Shown here: piece after piece, positions 30,701-38,491 of the stretch
Position numbering within the stretch: the first letter of the stretch is position 1
How the letters are laid out: every line of letters begins with the position of its first letter
Made by a program: the position numbers and the translations under genes
Origin: Dysgonomonadaceae bacterium zrk40
GTDB taxonomy: Bacteria; Bacteroidota; Bacteroidia; Bacteroidales; Dysgonomonadaceae
Reading direction: 5' to 3'
DNA length: 64,000 nt
NCBI GenBank assembly: GCA_016916535.1
Contig: CP070276.1
Span: forward strand, 248,001-312,000
The notes under the pieces: model-generated
The model's input: the letters and a program-made list of their open reading frames with translations, nothing else
What the model was told of the DNA's origin: nothing
Database searches by the model: none

Positions 30701-30861
30701 TCGGAATTGTATTTGACACGTTGAAGACACTGCGCCGGGAGAACCGCATCGTGGGAGTGATCTCACACGTGGAGGAGATGCAGCAGGAGATTGAGGCACA
30801 CCTCCGCATTGAGAACGACCCGGAACGGGGCAGCCTGATCCGTCGCAGTTGGGAAGAGTAA
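27781..30861 (+). CDS. sbcC: Exonuclease ATPase subunit SbcC
   Basis: SbcC is the Rad50-type SMC ATPase that pairs with SbcD. The 1026-residue product has an N-terminal ATPase half with Walker A GMVGSGKS (35-42), long coiled coils (about 190-500 and 540-840), a zinc hook CPLC (514-517) at the tip, and a C-terminal half with the ABC signature LSGGQTFQASLSLALALA and Walker B FFFLDEGFGSLD. Length and order match the family. The gene converges on the SMR gene with 24 bp between stops and no clear terminator. Confidence 0.96.
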   Translation: MIPIKLTLQGLYSYQAKQTIDFTRLTSSGLFGIFGMVGSGKSSILEAITFALYGRTDRLNLSGDNRNYNMMNLKSKELQIDFIFEAGSEHTLYRSTVKGRRNSKRFEEVKTLDRTAYRKVDSEWIPIEQEALQAAIGLSYENFKRTIIIPQGQFQEFLQLGNKDRTQMLKELFNLGKYEFYYKVAALETRNNEKKHILEGELKALGDIDESQLDQYESGLDQLEKIISEHKSRLIELQRKEEQQRKLRELQQKSSEAERELRKLENEEPFFRALEKSINRYEQCHYRFKHRLELLEEWSSKKKKREELMSLDRKHLKEVEQTIEEIGKLLTEVRPAYEKREELQKRATDLSLLLQMKGAEEIITKEKRRSETGKGFLEEATKQLERLKSEKQRLGDLISELRAKMPDLMLLSAIRSWHAEKKTLEKQLGDIGGETERYAREEEEIKQERALLRHNKLFEGVSLDAAPTALEDCLRQEVDTLKNRQRKMGEEEHHLLVKEQLKSYASELEEGHPCPLCGSRQHPEIFRSDDQEKQLLQLTEEKRVLEQQLNQLASLSEQLLLLRSRERQACKQKEEWIGKGSLVKQQLEMHEGQFQWEKYHDEAALNNAFLEVKKLQDELRIQEDSLAEKVTQLEQEEKNRERYRAALDQIRTTLTVQETTLATLQEQLEIIDPSHYRESGSEEIERERQQLLEKHQHVVKQFEEKSGLLQEQTREKDALMGALVINNRELEQQQAAIDSLQEQLKEELAKSTFSNIGEVKEILSAAMDPETEKKKLATFRDAMMHYRSAFDQFQKEMEGRVYDARAHEMLIDEMNRISEEVTAKNQEHGSITGLLTKLKSDLHKMSELKETMEKLLARGENIRTMKSLFTASGFVNYISTVYLQNLCNAANDRFFRLTRQKLSLEITPDNSFQVRDFMHEGKVRSVKTLSGGQTFQASLSLALALADNIQQITRSSQNFFFLDEGFGSLDKESLGIVFDTLKTLRRENRIVGVISHVEEMQQEIEAHLRIENDPERGSLIRRSWEE

Positions 30862-30885
30862 CTCTTGAAAATGATTATTCCCTGA

Positions 30886-31221
30886 TCATTTGTGTGAGAT
30901 TAGATTTAACCCCACGATTGACATGATTAAGGTACACAGGAAGACAATCTTTAACACCGATACCGGTTCTTTTAAAATAAATATTCCAGCCAGTACTGTG
31001 AATGTCGCACCCAATCCCGACCAGACAGCATATCCAACACTCACGTTGATGCCGTTGTCTATGGCCTTGTAGAGCATCAACATGCTCAATGAAACCGATC
31101 CTATAAAAACCAGTACCCATAAAATCATCTCCCTGCCGTTGGATACAGAAATTTTGGAGAGGCTGAACGCAAACAGAGCTTCAAACAACCCACCTATCAG
31201 TAACAAGATCCAGTTCATCAT
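30886..31221 (-). CDS. Small multidrug resistance (SMR) family transporter
   Basis: This 111-residue protein has four membrane helices, the standard SMR size. The essential membrane glutamate is in GGLFEALFAFSLSK (helix 1), and helix 3 has SVGYAVWSGLGATFTV. SMR proteins act as antiparallel dimers that exchange H+ for cationic drugs (EmrE type) or guanidinium (Gdx/SugE type); the segment features do not clearly place this one. A TATCTTTG box at 31237-31244 on minus would start transcription near 31230, so the start is the ATGATG at 31221/31218 and an upstream in-frame start at 31239 is excluded. Confidence 0.87.
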   Translation of the reverse strand: MMNWILLLIGGLFEALFAFSLSKISVSNGREMILWVLVFIGSVSLSMLMLYKAIDNGINVSVGYAVWSGLGATFTVLAGIFILKEPVSVLKIVFLCTLIMSIVGLNLISHK

Positions 31222-31236
31222 TTCAATCTTTACCTG

Positions 31237-31244
31237 CAAAGATA
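31237..31244 (-). promoter_or_regulatory. -7 box (TATCTTTG) for the SMR gene, near-leaderless
   Basis: A perfect TAnnTTTG match only 15 bp before the first possible ATG, so the predicted mRNA would have a leader of about 10 nt. Confidence 0.55.
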
Positions 31245-32342
31245 ACAGATTATTGGTTGAGTATCCCCTTGATTATAATTTACGTTTAGTGTAATCCTAT
31301 TTAAGAATTGAACACCTTTACCGCTCTGAGCGCCATTTAGGGGTGCTGTTCATAACTTGTTGATATCCTGTTCGTATGTTGTTCACAACAACAGCCAAAA
31401 ATATTTGCTTATTCTGTGTCACTATTGTTATATTTGCAAACAACGATAACGAAACAATTCCGCATAAGGCGGTAAAAAAGTTATAGGAGTTCATTGACAT
31501 TTTGTACACAACCGAAAAGAATTGCATTCAGGAGAAGAACGGACTTGTCCGATGAAGCTCCGTGTGTTTGTTGATGATGGCTTCCCGCTTTTTATCACTG
31601 CACAGGATGACAATTTTGCCACATGCACGTATCCGCTGCCTCTGCACATTGTATGCTCTCGGGCAACAGTGTTTTCAGCGAAAAAGCGTGATGGAACAGT
31701 GAAACAAATGGTAAAACGGATGTTTCATACCCCATTTCGTCCAGTTTAGACGGAGATCATCTTTCGGGTTCTCGGAATTTTTCAAGGTAATGATGAAGCC
31801 TGGTAAATGATTGACAGATACAAACAGGTCGTTGAAGAGTGATAGGCCGGTTTCGGGAAAAAGGATGTTCTACTACATCAACTCACCTCGTTCGCGGGGG
31901 AGAGGGAGATGGTAAGAATGTTCGGGGCTGAATACCCTTACACGAAAAACGCTTCTTGCATGCATTACCCAAAAGCAGGTTCGCCTGTTTGAAGTGAAGG
32001 CATTGCAGAAAAACGTTTGTGTATCTATTCTGCTTCACAGTTCGGAAAAAACGTATCAAACGATTGAATGTTATCGAAACGAATGATATTGTGACTTCCC
32101 TGGACAGCTTTAACAGCTTCAAACACTGTTCCAGATGTTTATCGAAGTATCTGTACTCTGAAGTATTTTGCCTGCAGCACGAAAAAGATAAACCTCCAAG
32201 TCTATTGGCTTCAAACTGCGTTTCTCAGAAACATGGCACACACGGCACTGCAACAGCAGTTTAACGATGTGACCGTTTGGTACAAGACGATTTGAACTCC
32301 TACCCACAAGAAGCCCCGGTCATCCGGGGCTTTTTTTTGCAC
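31245..32342 (+). other. 1.1-kb stretch without a recognisable gene; possible long non-coding transcript
   Basis: No reading frame here resembles a known protein; the longest are 60-80 codons and overlap each other. A promoter-like pair is present on plus: TTTG at 31404-31407 and TATATTTG at 31429-31436 with 21 bp between. A strong terminator closes the stretch at 32311-32338. Many small hairpins lie between, such as CGGA-CTTG-TCCG near 31540, a 7-bp stem with a TTCG loop near 31974-31991, GCAGAA/TTCTGC near 32005-32033, and ACTGC-AACA-GCAGT near 32248-32261. Before the promoter, GTTGTT-CAC-AACAAC occurs at 31378-31392. This could be a structured RNA of about 890 nt or decayed DNA. Confidence 0.4.
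32311..32338 (+). terminator. Strong plus-strand intrinsic terminator
   Basis: GCCCCGG-TCAT-CCGGGGC, a perfect 7-bp GC-rich stem with a 4-nt loop, followed by eight T. The T-tract is on plus, yet the nearest plus-strand protein gene upstream is sbcC, 1.4 kb away and separated by the SMR gene. On minus it has only a weak T-tract after the sigma factor stop. Confidence 0.88.
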
Positions 32343-32936
32343 TTAAGTGAGGCTCAGGATCATTTGGTGATCAGCAGCCAGCCTGCGCATGTTGAGGATG
32401 GCATAACGCATGCGGCCCAATGCCGTATTGATACTTACGCCCGTGATGTCAGCAATCTCCTTGAAGCTCAATTCTTCGTAATATCGCATCTCCACCACCT
32501 CGCGTTGCGTGTGGGGCAGGTGTTTCACCAGTTTCTTCACATCACTGTGTACCTGCCTTCTCACCAGTTCACCCTCCACAGTTTCTTCACAAAGGGTAGG
32601 ATTGTTGAGCAGATCTATGCCCCATTCATCGTTTGAGAGGGTCTTCTCGTTCTTCTTCTGCCGGAAATAGTCGATCATCAGGTTATGTGCAATGCGCATC
32701 AGCCAGGAACGGAAACGACCGCTCTCGGTATAACGCCCTTGCCGGATGGTGGTGATGGCCTTGCAGAAGGTTTCCTGAAAGAAATCGTCCGCGAGATTCT
32801 TGTTTCGTACCGTGTAGAGGATATAACTGAATACCACCTGCTGGTGTCTCTCCAGTAACAGGTCAAACGCGTCATCGTTGCCACCGGCATACATGACGAC
32901 CAACTCCTCATCGGTCATCGTGCTGAGAATATCCAT
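32343..32936 (-). CDS. RNA polymerase ECF-type sigma factor
   Basis: This 197-residue protein is a group IV sigma factor. Region 2 is at about 20-90 (ERHQQVVFSYILYTVRNKNLADDFFQETF given by its core, ADDFFQETF; RFRSWLMRIAHNLMIDYFRQ binds the -10/-7 element) and region 4 at about 135-190 (LPHTQREVVEMRYYEELSF, then KEIADITGVSINTALGRMRYA as helix-turn-helix). No anti-sigma gene is adjacent; the divergent neighbour is an outer-membrane protein, a possible target. The target promoter cannot be read from this window. Confidence 0.92.
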   Translation of the reverse strand: MDILSTMTDEELVVMYAGGNDDAFDLLLERHQQVVFSYILYTVRNKNLADDFFQETFCKAITTIRQGRYTESGRFRSWLMRIAHNLMIDYFRQKKNEKTLSNDEWGIDLLNNPTLCEETVEGELVRRQVHSDVKKLVKHLPHTQREVVEMRYYEELSFKEIADITGVSINTALGRMRYAILNMRRLAADHQMILSLT

Positions 32937-33146
32937 AGCTTTACTGCTTCAATTGTTATGTGCAATGTTCGGAGTAAAGTGGACTTATAGGCAATCGATT
33001 TTAGCGTTTGTTATTTTTCAGTAACAAAGTAAAACAAAAAAGTGAGAACGAGCAACTCTGAATAGTTAAATGCGTAGCGGCATTGGCGAAACCATCAGAC
33101 GTTGATCGATTATTTTAAAATTTAAGATGTTCTTTGCAAAGTTTGT

Positions 33147-33154
33147 TACCTTTG
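33147..33154 (+). promoter_or_regulatory. -7 box (TACCTTTG) for the outer-membrane protein gene
   Basis: A perfect TAnnTTTG match 35 bp before the ATG at 33189, indicating use of the main sigma factor and not only of the neighbouring ECF factor. Confidence 0.55.
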
Positions 33155-33188
33155 CAAACATAGTATTCATCTCAAAGCGTCAATTCTT

Positions 33189-34079
33189 ATGAGACAGTTT
33201 TATTTCCCGCTGCTAATGCTGTTCATTTGCTCAACCCTGAATGCGCAGGATATCCCGGTGAAGCAGGACAGCCTCAAACTGGAGGGAGGAAAATCATCTG
33301 AGGTGACAATCGATTCATTGGCAATTGAACGCAACGAAACGGTGCCACTGCGGCTGCCCCGTCTCAATCCGGCAGAGAACCTGGCGCCGCAGTTCACCCC
33401 CTACGAGCGCCACAGGATTAGCCTGAAGAGGGAAAGAGGCTCCTCCCTGCTACCCCCTATTCATTGGTCCGGTGCCGCTTCCGATTTGATCAACACAAAA
33501 AGCCGCACCGCTGTTGCCAGCATGATGCCCGCACGCAACACGCTGATATATGGTGCTGCCACGCTGGGATTGGTGGAGACTCCTTACTTTGGCAAGGCTA
33601 ATTACTACAACCTGAACGCAGGGGCAAGTTATCTCTTTTCACCACAACTCTCTCTGGGTGTGAGTGGCAGTTACCAATCCGACTTTGGCTACCTGCCCCA
33701 CTGGAGCACGGGGCTGGATGCGAGCTACCAGATCAACAGGAATTTGATGTTCGAAGGTGGTCTCACCTACATGCAAACGGCAGGCAACATGTTAGGCCTT
33801 TCTCAGAACGCCGTGACGATGGATCTGCACGGTCGCTACCGGTTGAACGACGACTGGTTTCTGAACGCCTACGGCGGGATGCCGGTGATGCAGCAGAACA
33901 ACCTTCCCGCAGCACCCATGATGCCGGTGATGAACACCCCCTACTACGGAGGGTCGGTGGAGCACTGGTTCAACTCAACCACCGGTGTGGAGGCGGGCGT
34001 CATCTGGATGCGTGACATGTTCAGCGGGAAGATGCGTCCCCAGCCCAAGCTGGAGCTGCTCTTCCGACCGGGCAGATAG
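33189..34079 (+). CDS. Predicted outer-membrane beta-barrel protein, function unknown
   Basis: I do not recognise a named family. The 296-residue protein has a signal peptide (LLMLFICSTLNAQ, cleavage after about residue 20), a polar N-terminal part, and from about residue 115 a run of alternating hydrophobic/aromatic strands (YYNLNAGASYLFSPQLSLGVSGSYQ and similar, here indicated by position) with turns, which fits an outer-membrane barrel of eight or more strands. It ends in LELLFRPGR, without the usual terminal aromatic. It is monocistronic, between a clear promoter box and a strong terminator, and divergent from the ECF sigma gene. Confidence 0.75.
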   Translation: MRQFYFPLLMLFICSTLNAQDIPVKQDSLKLEGGKSSEVTIDSLAIERNETVPLRLPRLNPAENLAPQFTPYERHRISLKRERGSSLLPPIHWSGAASDLINTKSRTAVASMMPARNTLIYGAATLGLVETPYFGKANYYNLNAGASYLFSPQLSLGVSGSYQSDFGYLPHWSTGLDASYQINRNLMFEGGLTYMQTAGNMLGLSQNAVTMDLHGRYRLNDDWFLNAYGGMPVMQQNNLPAAPMMPVMNTPYYGGSVEHWFNSTTGVEAGVIWMRDMFSGKMRPQPKLELLFRPGR

Positions 34080-34097
34080 GATGATCCGGAACGGCAC

Positions 34098-34145
34098 ACA
34101 CAAAAGAGAGACTGTCTCAAAACAGAGGCAGTCTCTCTTTTGTGT
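34098..34145 (+). terminator. Intrinsic terminator with 17-bp stem
   Basis: ACACAAAAGAGAGACTG pairs perfectly with CAGTCTCTCTTTTGTGT around a 14-nt loop. It ends the outer-membrane protein transcript. Confidence 0.85.
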
Positions 34146-34222
34146 AGAATATGCCTCATCCTGAAAATGTGTCTGTGTCTCGTCCTGTTTTTGGAAGCTT
34201 ATCCTATATTCTAAGTTAATAC

Positions 34223-34287
34223 CACCCTTATACCCACTCCAATAATTATTGGAGTGGGTATAAGGGTGCAATAAGGGTGCAATAAGG
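34223..34287. repeat. 46-bp perfect palindrome followed by 11-bp tandem repeats
   Basis: Positions 34223-34268 form a perfect inverted repeat with two 23-bp arms and no spacer (arm begins CACCCTTATACCCACTCC, centre AATAATTATT). Directly overlapping its right arm are tandem 11-mers TAAGGGTGCAA at 34261-34271 and 34272-34282, then TAAGG. It lies in the 485-bp gene-free stretch 34080-34564, which otherwise holds two terminators and about 220 bp (34290-34509) where I see nothing further. Confidence 0.9.
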
Positions 34288-34509
34288 CTAGAGGCTCCGA
34301 GAACCCTTCAAGGAGGATTGGGTTGCGGTCTCAAATGGCCCGGTGGCTTCTATGTTTCTTTGTTTTGTACTAGTTAAAAAGAACGGTAAGTTCTCATTCC
34401 TACCAGTGATAATCTGCTACTTCCACCCAGTTTTTGGGGAAATGATTCCGCAAAACGATCCTGGAGGAAGAAGGTTTCGTTAGCCTGGAAAAAGTAAGAA
34501 AGAAAAAAA

Positions 34510-34545
34510 GGCCATCTCACTACAATTATGAGACGGCCTCTTTTT
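34510..34545. terminator. Terminator after the acyl-CoA dehydrogenase gene
   Basis: GGCCATCTCA pairs with TGAGACGGCC apart from one A-C mismatch, with A-tract left and CTCTTTTT right. It serves the minus-strand dehydrogenase and shares its core with hairpins at 4317, 55331 and 55574. Confidence 0.8.
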
Positions 34546-34564
34546 GTGTCATTAATGTGATTTA

Positions 34565-36283
34565 TTACTCAGCAATTGCCGGCTTGTAGTAGGCCATATC
34601 CTCAATGCCCAGGCGGGTGATGAAGTTGTAATTCTTCACAACCTCCACCTCTCCATAATGGATATATACCTCCGCGCTGCGGCGGAAGAGGGCGGCATCC
34701 TTGTTTGCATCCTGCAGCAGCAGGTGGCCCATCACGAGGTGACCGGCGCACTCCACCAGACGGCGGGCGTGGAAATCGAGATAATCTTCCTCCTTCTGGT
34801 TGGTGACCAGCTCCACAAGCTTCTCGTACATCTCAGCCATCTGTTTCAGCACCTTTTTAAGCTGTTCCAGCTCGGGTGTCACCGGCATCGCTTCATACTC
34901 TTTGATGCGTTGCAAGTAGGTACCGGTGGTGACATGGCGGATGGCAGCCACCACCTGGAGTTGCGTGGTCCCTTCGTAGATGTTGGTGATGCGGGCATCG
35001 CGGTAAAGCCGCTCGCACTTGTAATCCTTCATGTAGCCTGAGCCTCCGTGCACCTGGATGGCATCATAGGCGTTCTGATTGGCATACTCGCTGCTCATAG
35101 CCTTGCCCAGCGGTGTGAAGGCATCGGCCAGGCGGGAGTAGCGTTTCATCTCTTCACGTTCTTCGGGAGTCAGCTTCCTTTCGCGAGCGATATCCTCGAG
35201 CGTTTTGTACATATCGACAAATCGACAAGTTTCATACAGCATGGTGCGCGATGCATCGGCCTTGGCACGCATGGTGGCCAGCATCTCATAGACCGGCGGG
35301 AACTCGATGATCGCCTTGCCGAATTGGCGGCGTTCCAACGCATAGCTGTTGGCTTCCCTTACAGCCGCTTCACAGAGACCTACCGACTGGGCGATGATGC
35401 CAAGGCGGGCACCATTCATCAGCGACATCACATACTTGATCAGACCCATGCGGCGTGTGCCCACCAGCTCCGCCTTCGCGTTCTTGAAGACCAGTTCGCA
35501 GGTGGGGGCTCCCTTGATTCCCATCTTGTTCTCGATGCGGCGTACGTTTACTCCGCCGTTTTTCTTGTCATAGACAAACATGGAGAGACCCCGGGCATCC
35601 TTGGTCCCCTCCTCTGAGCGTGCCAGCACCAAGTGGATGTCGGCATCGCCATTGGTGATGAACCGCTTCACCCCGTTCAGGTACCACTGCTTCTCCTCCT
35701 CGTTGTAGGATGCCTTGAGCATCACTGCCTGCAGGTCGGAACCGGCATCCGGCTCGGTGAGGTCCATCGACATGGTCTCCCCCTGTACGATGCGCGGCAG
35801 AAAACGCTCTTTCTGCTCATCCTCAGCAAACTCATAGATGGTCTCGCCGCAATCCTGCAGCATCCATATATTCTGGAAGCTGGCATCGGCACGGCTCACA
35901 ATGTCGGCACTCATCATGTAGGGGACCATGGGGAAGTTGAGACCACCGAACCTGCGGCTCAGCCCCATCCCCATCAGCTCAGCCTTGTTGAGCGCATCGA
36001 GGTTCTGCTGCGTGGGGGCGGCATAGGTCACCCGTCCGTTCTCCACGGTGGGTCCACTGTGGTCCACCTCCTCGGCATTGGGTTCGATGATGTCGGCACA
36101 GATCTCGCCCACCACCTCCAGCACCTTGTCGTAGCTGTCCATGGCATCCTCGAAGTCCATCGGGGCGTAATCATACTTTTCCTTGTCTGCGTAGTTTCTC
36201 TCTTTCAGTTCCACGATCCTCTTCATCAGCGGATGTTGCAGGTGGTGACGGAACTGTGGTGTATCGGTATAAAAGTTGGCCAT
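34565..36283 (-). CDS. Acyl-CoA dehydrogenase, long form
   Basis: This FAD flavoenzyme oxidises (or, in fermenters, reduces) an acyl-CoA at the alpha-beta position. The 572-residue product exceeds the ~380 of short-chain enzymes; the core (about 60-450) has the N-terminal helical part, the FAD loop MDLTEPDAGSDLQAV, the beta domain, and the C-terminal helices with the catalytic Glu in NIYEGTTQLQ. The last ~120 residues form an extra helical domain seen in long bacterial members. It follows etfB and etfA on the same strand (9 bp after etfA), so electrons probably pass to or from that ETF. Substrate chain length cannot be read from the sequence. Confidence 0.92.
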   Translation of the reverse strand: MANFYTDTPQFRHHLQHPLMKRIVELKERNYADKEKYDYAPMDFEDAMDSYDKVLEVVGEICADIIEPNAEEVDHSGPTVENGRVTYAAPTQQNLDALNKAELMGMGLSRRFGGLNFPMVPYMMSADIVSRADASFQNIWMLQDCGETIYEFAEDEQKERFLPRIVQGETMSMDLTEPDAGSDLQAVMLKASYNEEEKQWYLNGVKRFITNGDADIHLVLARSEEGTKDARGLSMFVYDKKNGGVNVRRIENKMGIKGAPTCELVFKNAKAELVGTRRMGLIKYVMSLMNGARLGIIAQSVGLCEAAVREANSYALERRQFGKAIIEFPPVYEMLATMRAKADASRTMLYETCRFVDMYKTLEDIARERKLTPEEREEMKRYSRLADAFTPLGKAMSSEYANQNAYDAIQVHGGSGYMKDYKCERLYRDARITNIYEGTTQLQVVAAIRHVTTGTYLQRIKEYEAMPVTPELEQLKKVLKQMAEMYEKLVELVTNQKEEDYLDFHARRLVECAGHLVMGHLLLQDANKDAALFRRSAEVYIHYGEVEVVKNYNFITRLGIEDMAYYKPAIAE

Positions 36284-36292
36284 AATTGTTTT

Positions 36293-37312
36293 CTACTTGG
36301 TATTTTTCCTGTAATATTTGATCATCCTCGGGATCACGGTTTCAATGTCACCCGTGATGACATAATCGGCGATGGTGTTGATGGGTGCGTTGGGATCGTT
36401 GTTGATGGAGATGATCAGTGAACTCTCCTGCATGCCGGCGATATGTTGTATCTGACCGGAGATGCCGCAAGCGATGTAGAGTTTGGGACGAACGGTGACA
36501 CCTGTCTGACCGATCTGACGTTCATGTCCGGCATAACCGGCATCAACGGCGGCACGGGAGGCTCCCACCTCGGCACCCAGCACGTCGGCAAGCTGATAGA
36601 GCAGGTCGAAGTTCTCCTTCGAACCTACGCCATAGCCACCGGAGACGATGATGGGCGCATTCTTGATGTTCACCTTCGATTTTTCGATGTGACGGTCGAT
36701 GATGGCAACCACGTAGTCCTCCTCACTGACAAAGTCGGCCACCTGGTGTTCTACCACTTCTCCCTTGTAATAGGGATCGAGAATCTCCTTCTTCATCACC
36801 CCCTCGCGCACGGTGGCCATCTGTGGCCGGTGGTCGGGGTTGATGATCCAGGCTACGATGTTGCCGCCAAAGGCGGGACGGATCTGATAGAGCAGGTTTT
36901 CGTACACCTTACCCGCCTTCTTCTCTTCATGATCTCCGATCTCGAGCGAGGTACAGTCTGCCGTCAGTCCGCTGCCCAATGCTGATGAGACACGGGGACC
37001 CAGGTCGCGGCCGATGATGGTGGCACCCATCAGGCAGATCTGCGGTTGCTCCTGTTTGAACAGCTCGACCAGGATGGAGGTATGGGGTAATGTGGTGTAG
37101 GGGGAGAGGCGATCATCCCGGAAGATGTGCAGCCTGTCTACACCATAGGGAAAGACCTGTTCCGCTACACCCTCCGTTTGAGCAGCTGCAGCGATGGCTT
37201 CCAGGCGACAATTCAACTGTGTGGCCAGTGACCGTCCCTTGGTAAGGAGCTCCTGGCTCACCTCGGCCACCCTACCCTCTTCTATTTCCAGATATACAAA
37301 TATATTGTTCAT
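36293..37312 (-). CDS. etfA: Electron transfer flavoprotein, alpha subunit
   Basis: EtfA carries the FAD that shuttles electrons between EtfB and the dehydrogenase. The 339-residue product has the N-terminal nucleotide-fold domain (NIFVYLEIEEGRVAEVS) and the C-terminal FAD-binding domain with GGYGVGSKENFDLLYQLAD, GASRAAVDAGYAGHERQIGQTG and YIACGISGQIQHIAGM, followed by INNDPNAPI. The ATG at 37312 is chosen; a TTG two codons upstream is less likely. It lies 18 bp downstream of etfB and 9 bp upstream of the dehydrogenase gene. Confidence 0.96.
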   Translation of the reverse strand: MNNIFVYLEIEEGRVAEVSQELLTKGRSLATQLNCRLEAIAAAAQTEGVAEQVFPYGVDRLHIFRDDRLSPYTTLPHTSILVELFKQEQPQICLMGATIIGRDLGPRVSSALGSGLTADCTSLEIGDHEEKKAGKVYENLLYQIRPAFGGNIVAWIINPDHRPQMATVREGVMKKEILDPYYKGEVVEHQVADFVSEEDYVVAIIDRHIEKSKVNIKNAPIIVSGGYGVGSKENFDLLYQLADVLGAEVGASRAAVDAGYAGHERQIGQTGVTVRPKLYIACGISGQIQHIAGMQESSLIISINNDPNAPINTIADYVITGDIETVIPRMIKYYRKNTK

Positions 37313-37330
37313 GTTCAATGTGTAATTGTG

Positions 37331-38203
37331 TTAACCAATAGTGTGATTTTCAATCAGTTCACGCATCAAATCGTCGATCTCGGCATCACTGCCCGAGAGC
37401 TGCTTGCTCTCTTTGGCCTGGAACACCACGTTCTCGATCTTCTTCACCTTGGTGGGAGAACCAGAGAGCCCGCACTGTTGGGGATCTGCATCGACATCAG
37501 CCACACTCCACTCGGTGAGGTTCAGATAGGGACGGCTGCTGTAGATATCGATGTAATCGATGTGTTCCACCTGTCGCTCGGTGATGGTTTTCGCATGCTT
37601 GTACTGCTGCAGCAGTTTGGCGTTACGCGGCCTGCAGGTTGCCGCAGAGCTGTTCACGGTAATCACTGCGGGAAGCGGACATTCCACCACTTCAACACCA
37701 TGTTCCAGACGACGCTTCACCTTTATATGACCGGGGGTCACCTCTTCAATGGCTTCGGCATAGGTAATCTGGGGGATCCCCAGTTTCTCAGCAATCTGAG
37801 GTCCCACCTGGGCGGTATCGCCGTCAATGGCCTGTCGTCCGGAGATGATGAGATCGTAGTCTGCCAACTTGCGTACTGCCATGGAGAGGGCGTAGGAGGT
37901 GGCCAGTGTATCGGCACCGGCAAATGCTCTGTCGGTAAGCAGTACCCCGTCATCGGCACCGCGAAAGAGGCCTTCGCGCAAGATCTCCGCAGCCCGGCCG
38001 GGTCCCATGGTGAGCACTGTTATTTTACTGCCCGGATGGCGGTCTTTGATCTGCAGTGCCTGCTCAAGTGCGTTCAGGTCCTCAGGGTTAAAGATGGCGG
38101 GCAACGCCGCCCTGTTGACTGTTCCGTCGGCTTTCATCGCGTCCTTCCCCACATTGCGGGTATCGGGAACCTGCTTCGCCAACACAATAATGTTAAATGC
38201 CAT
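37331..38203 (-). CDS. etfB: Electron transfer flavoprotein, beta subunit (bifurcating-type motif)
   Basis: EtfB pairs with EtfA. The 290-residue product starts MAFNIIVLAKQVPDT and holds GRQAIDGDTAQVGPQ (about 122-136). That DGDTAQVGP form is the one known from electron-bifurcating ETFs, where EtfB carries a second FAD and accepts NADH; classical respiratory EtfB differs there. This suggests that NADH oxidation is split between the acyl-CoA dehydrogenase and ferredoxin, as in butyrate-type fermenters. First gene of the etfB-etfA-dehydrogenase unit, with a TATATTTG box at 38245-38252. The upstream in-frame codons MKN are not needed. Confidence 0.95.
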   Translation of the reverse strand: MAFNIIVLAKQVPDTRNVGKDAMKADGTVNRAALPAIFNPEDLNALEQALQIKDRHPGSKITVLTMGPGRAAEILREGLFRGADDGVLLTDRAFAGADTLATSYALSMAVRKLADYDLIISGRQAIDGDTAQVGPQIAEKLGIPQITYAEAIEEVTPGHIKVKRRLEHGVEVVECPLPAVITVNSSAATCRPRNAKLLQQYKHAKTITERQVEHIDYIDIYSSRPYLNLTEWSVADVDADPQQCGLSGSPTKVKKIENVVFQAKESKQLSGSDAEIDDLMRELIENHTIG

Positions 38204-38244
38204 GTTCTTCAATTGTTACGAAGTGTTTGTTTCAAAGAGAGCAA

Positions 38245-38252
38245 CAAATATA
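38245..38252 (-). promoter_or_regulatory. -7 box (TATATTTG) for etfB-etfA-dehydrogenase
   Basis: A perfect TAnnTTTG match on minus, about 40 bp before the etfB ATG. Confidence 0.5.
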
Positions 38253-38491
38253 CACAAAAATGAATAATATGTGCTGTTTTCAGGCCATTTTTCAGAAATA
38301 AAAAAATGTTACCATTCATTAAACCAATGGGCGGCTCGTTAGTCAGAAAAATGCGAAAGATGCTATTCCGTAAAACATATCTGAATGATAAATGTTAATT
38401 AAGCAGATGCTCAACACAGAGAACACCATTCTATCATCAGCAAAAGAAGGGGAATAGCCGTATAGTCATTTGTATAAATTGAAAAACAGAT

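Noticed and set aside
31522-31749. 75-codon open frame in the gene-free kilobase
   Set aside because: No family resemblance or ribosome binding site was seen, and it lies within a region with stops and overlapping frames on both strands.
32019-32264. 81-codon open frame in the same stretch
   Set aside because: Same reasons, and the frame on the other strand (31883-32122) overlaps it.
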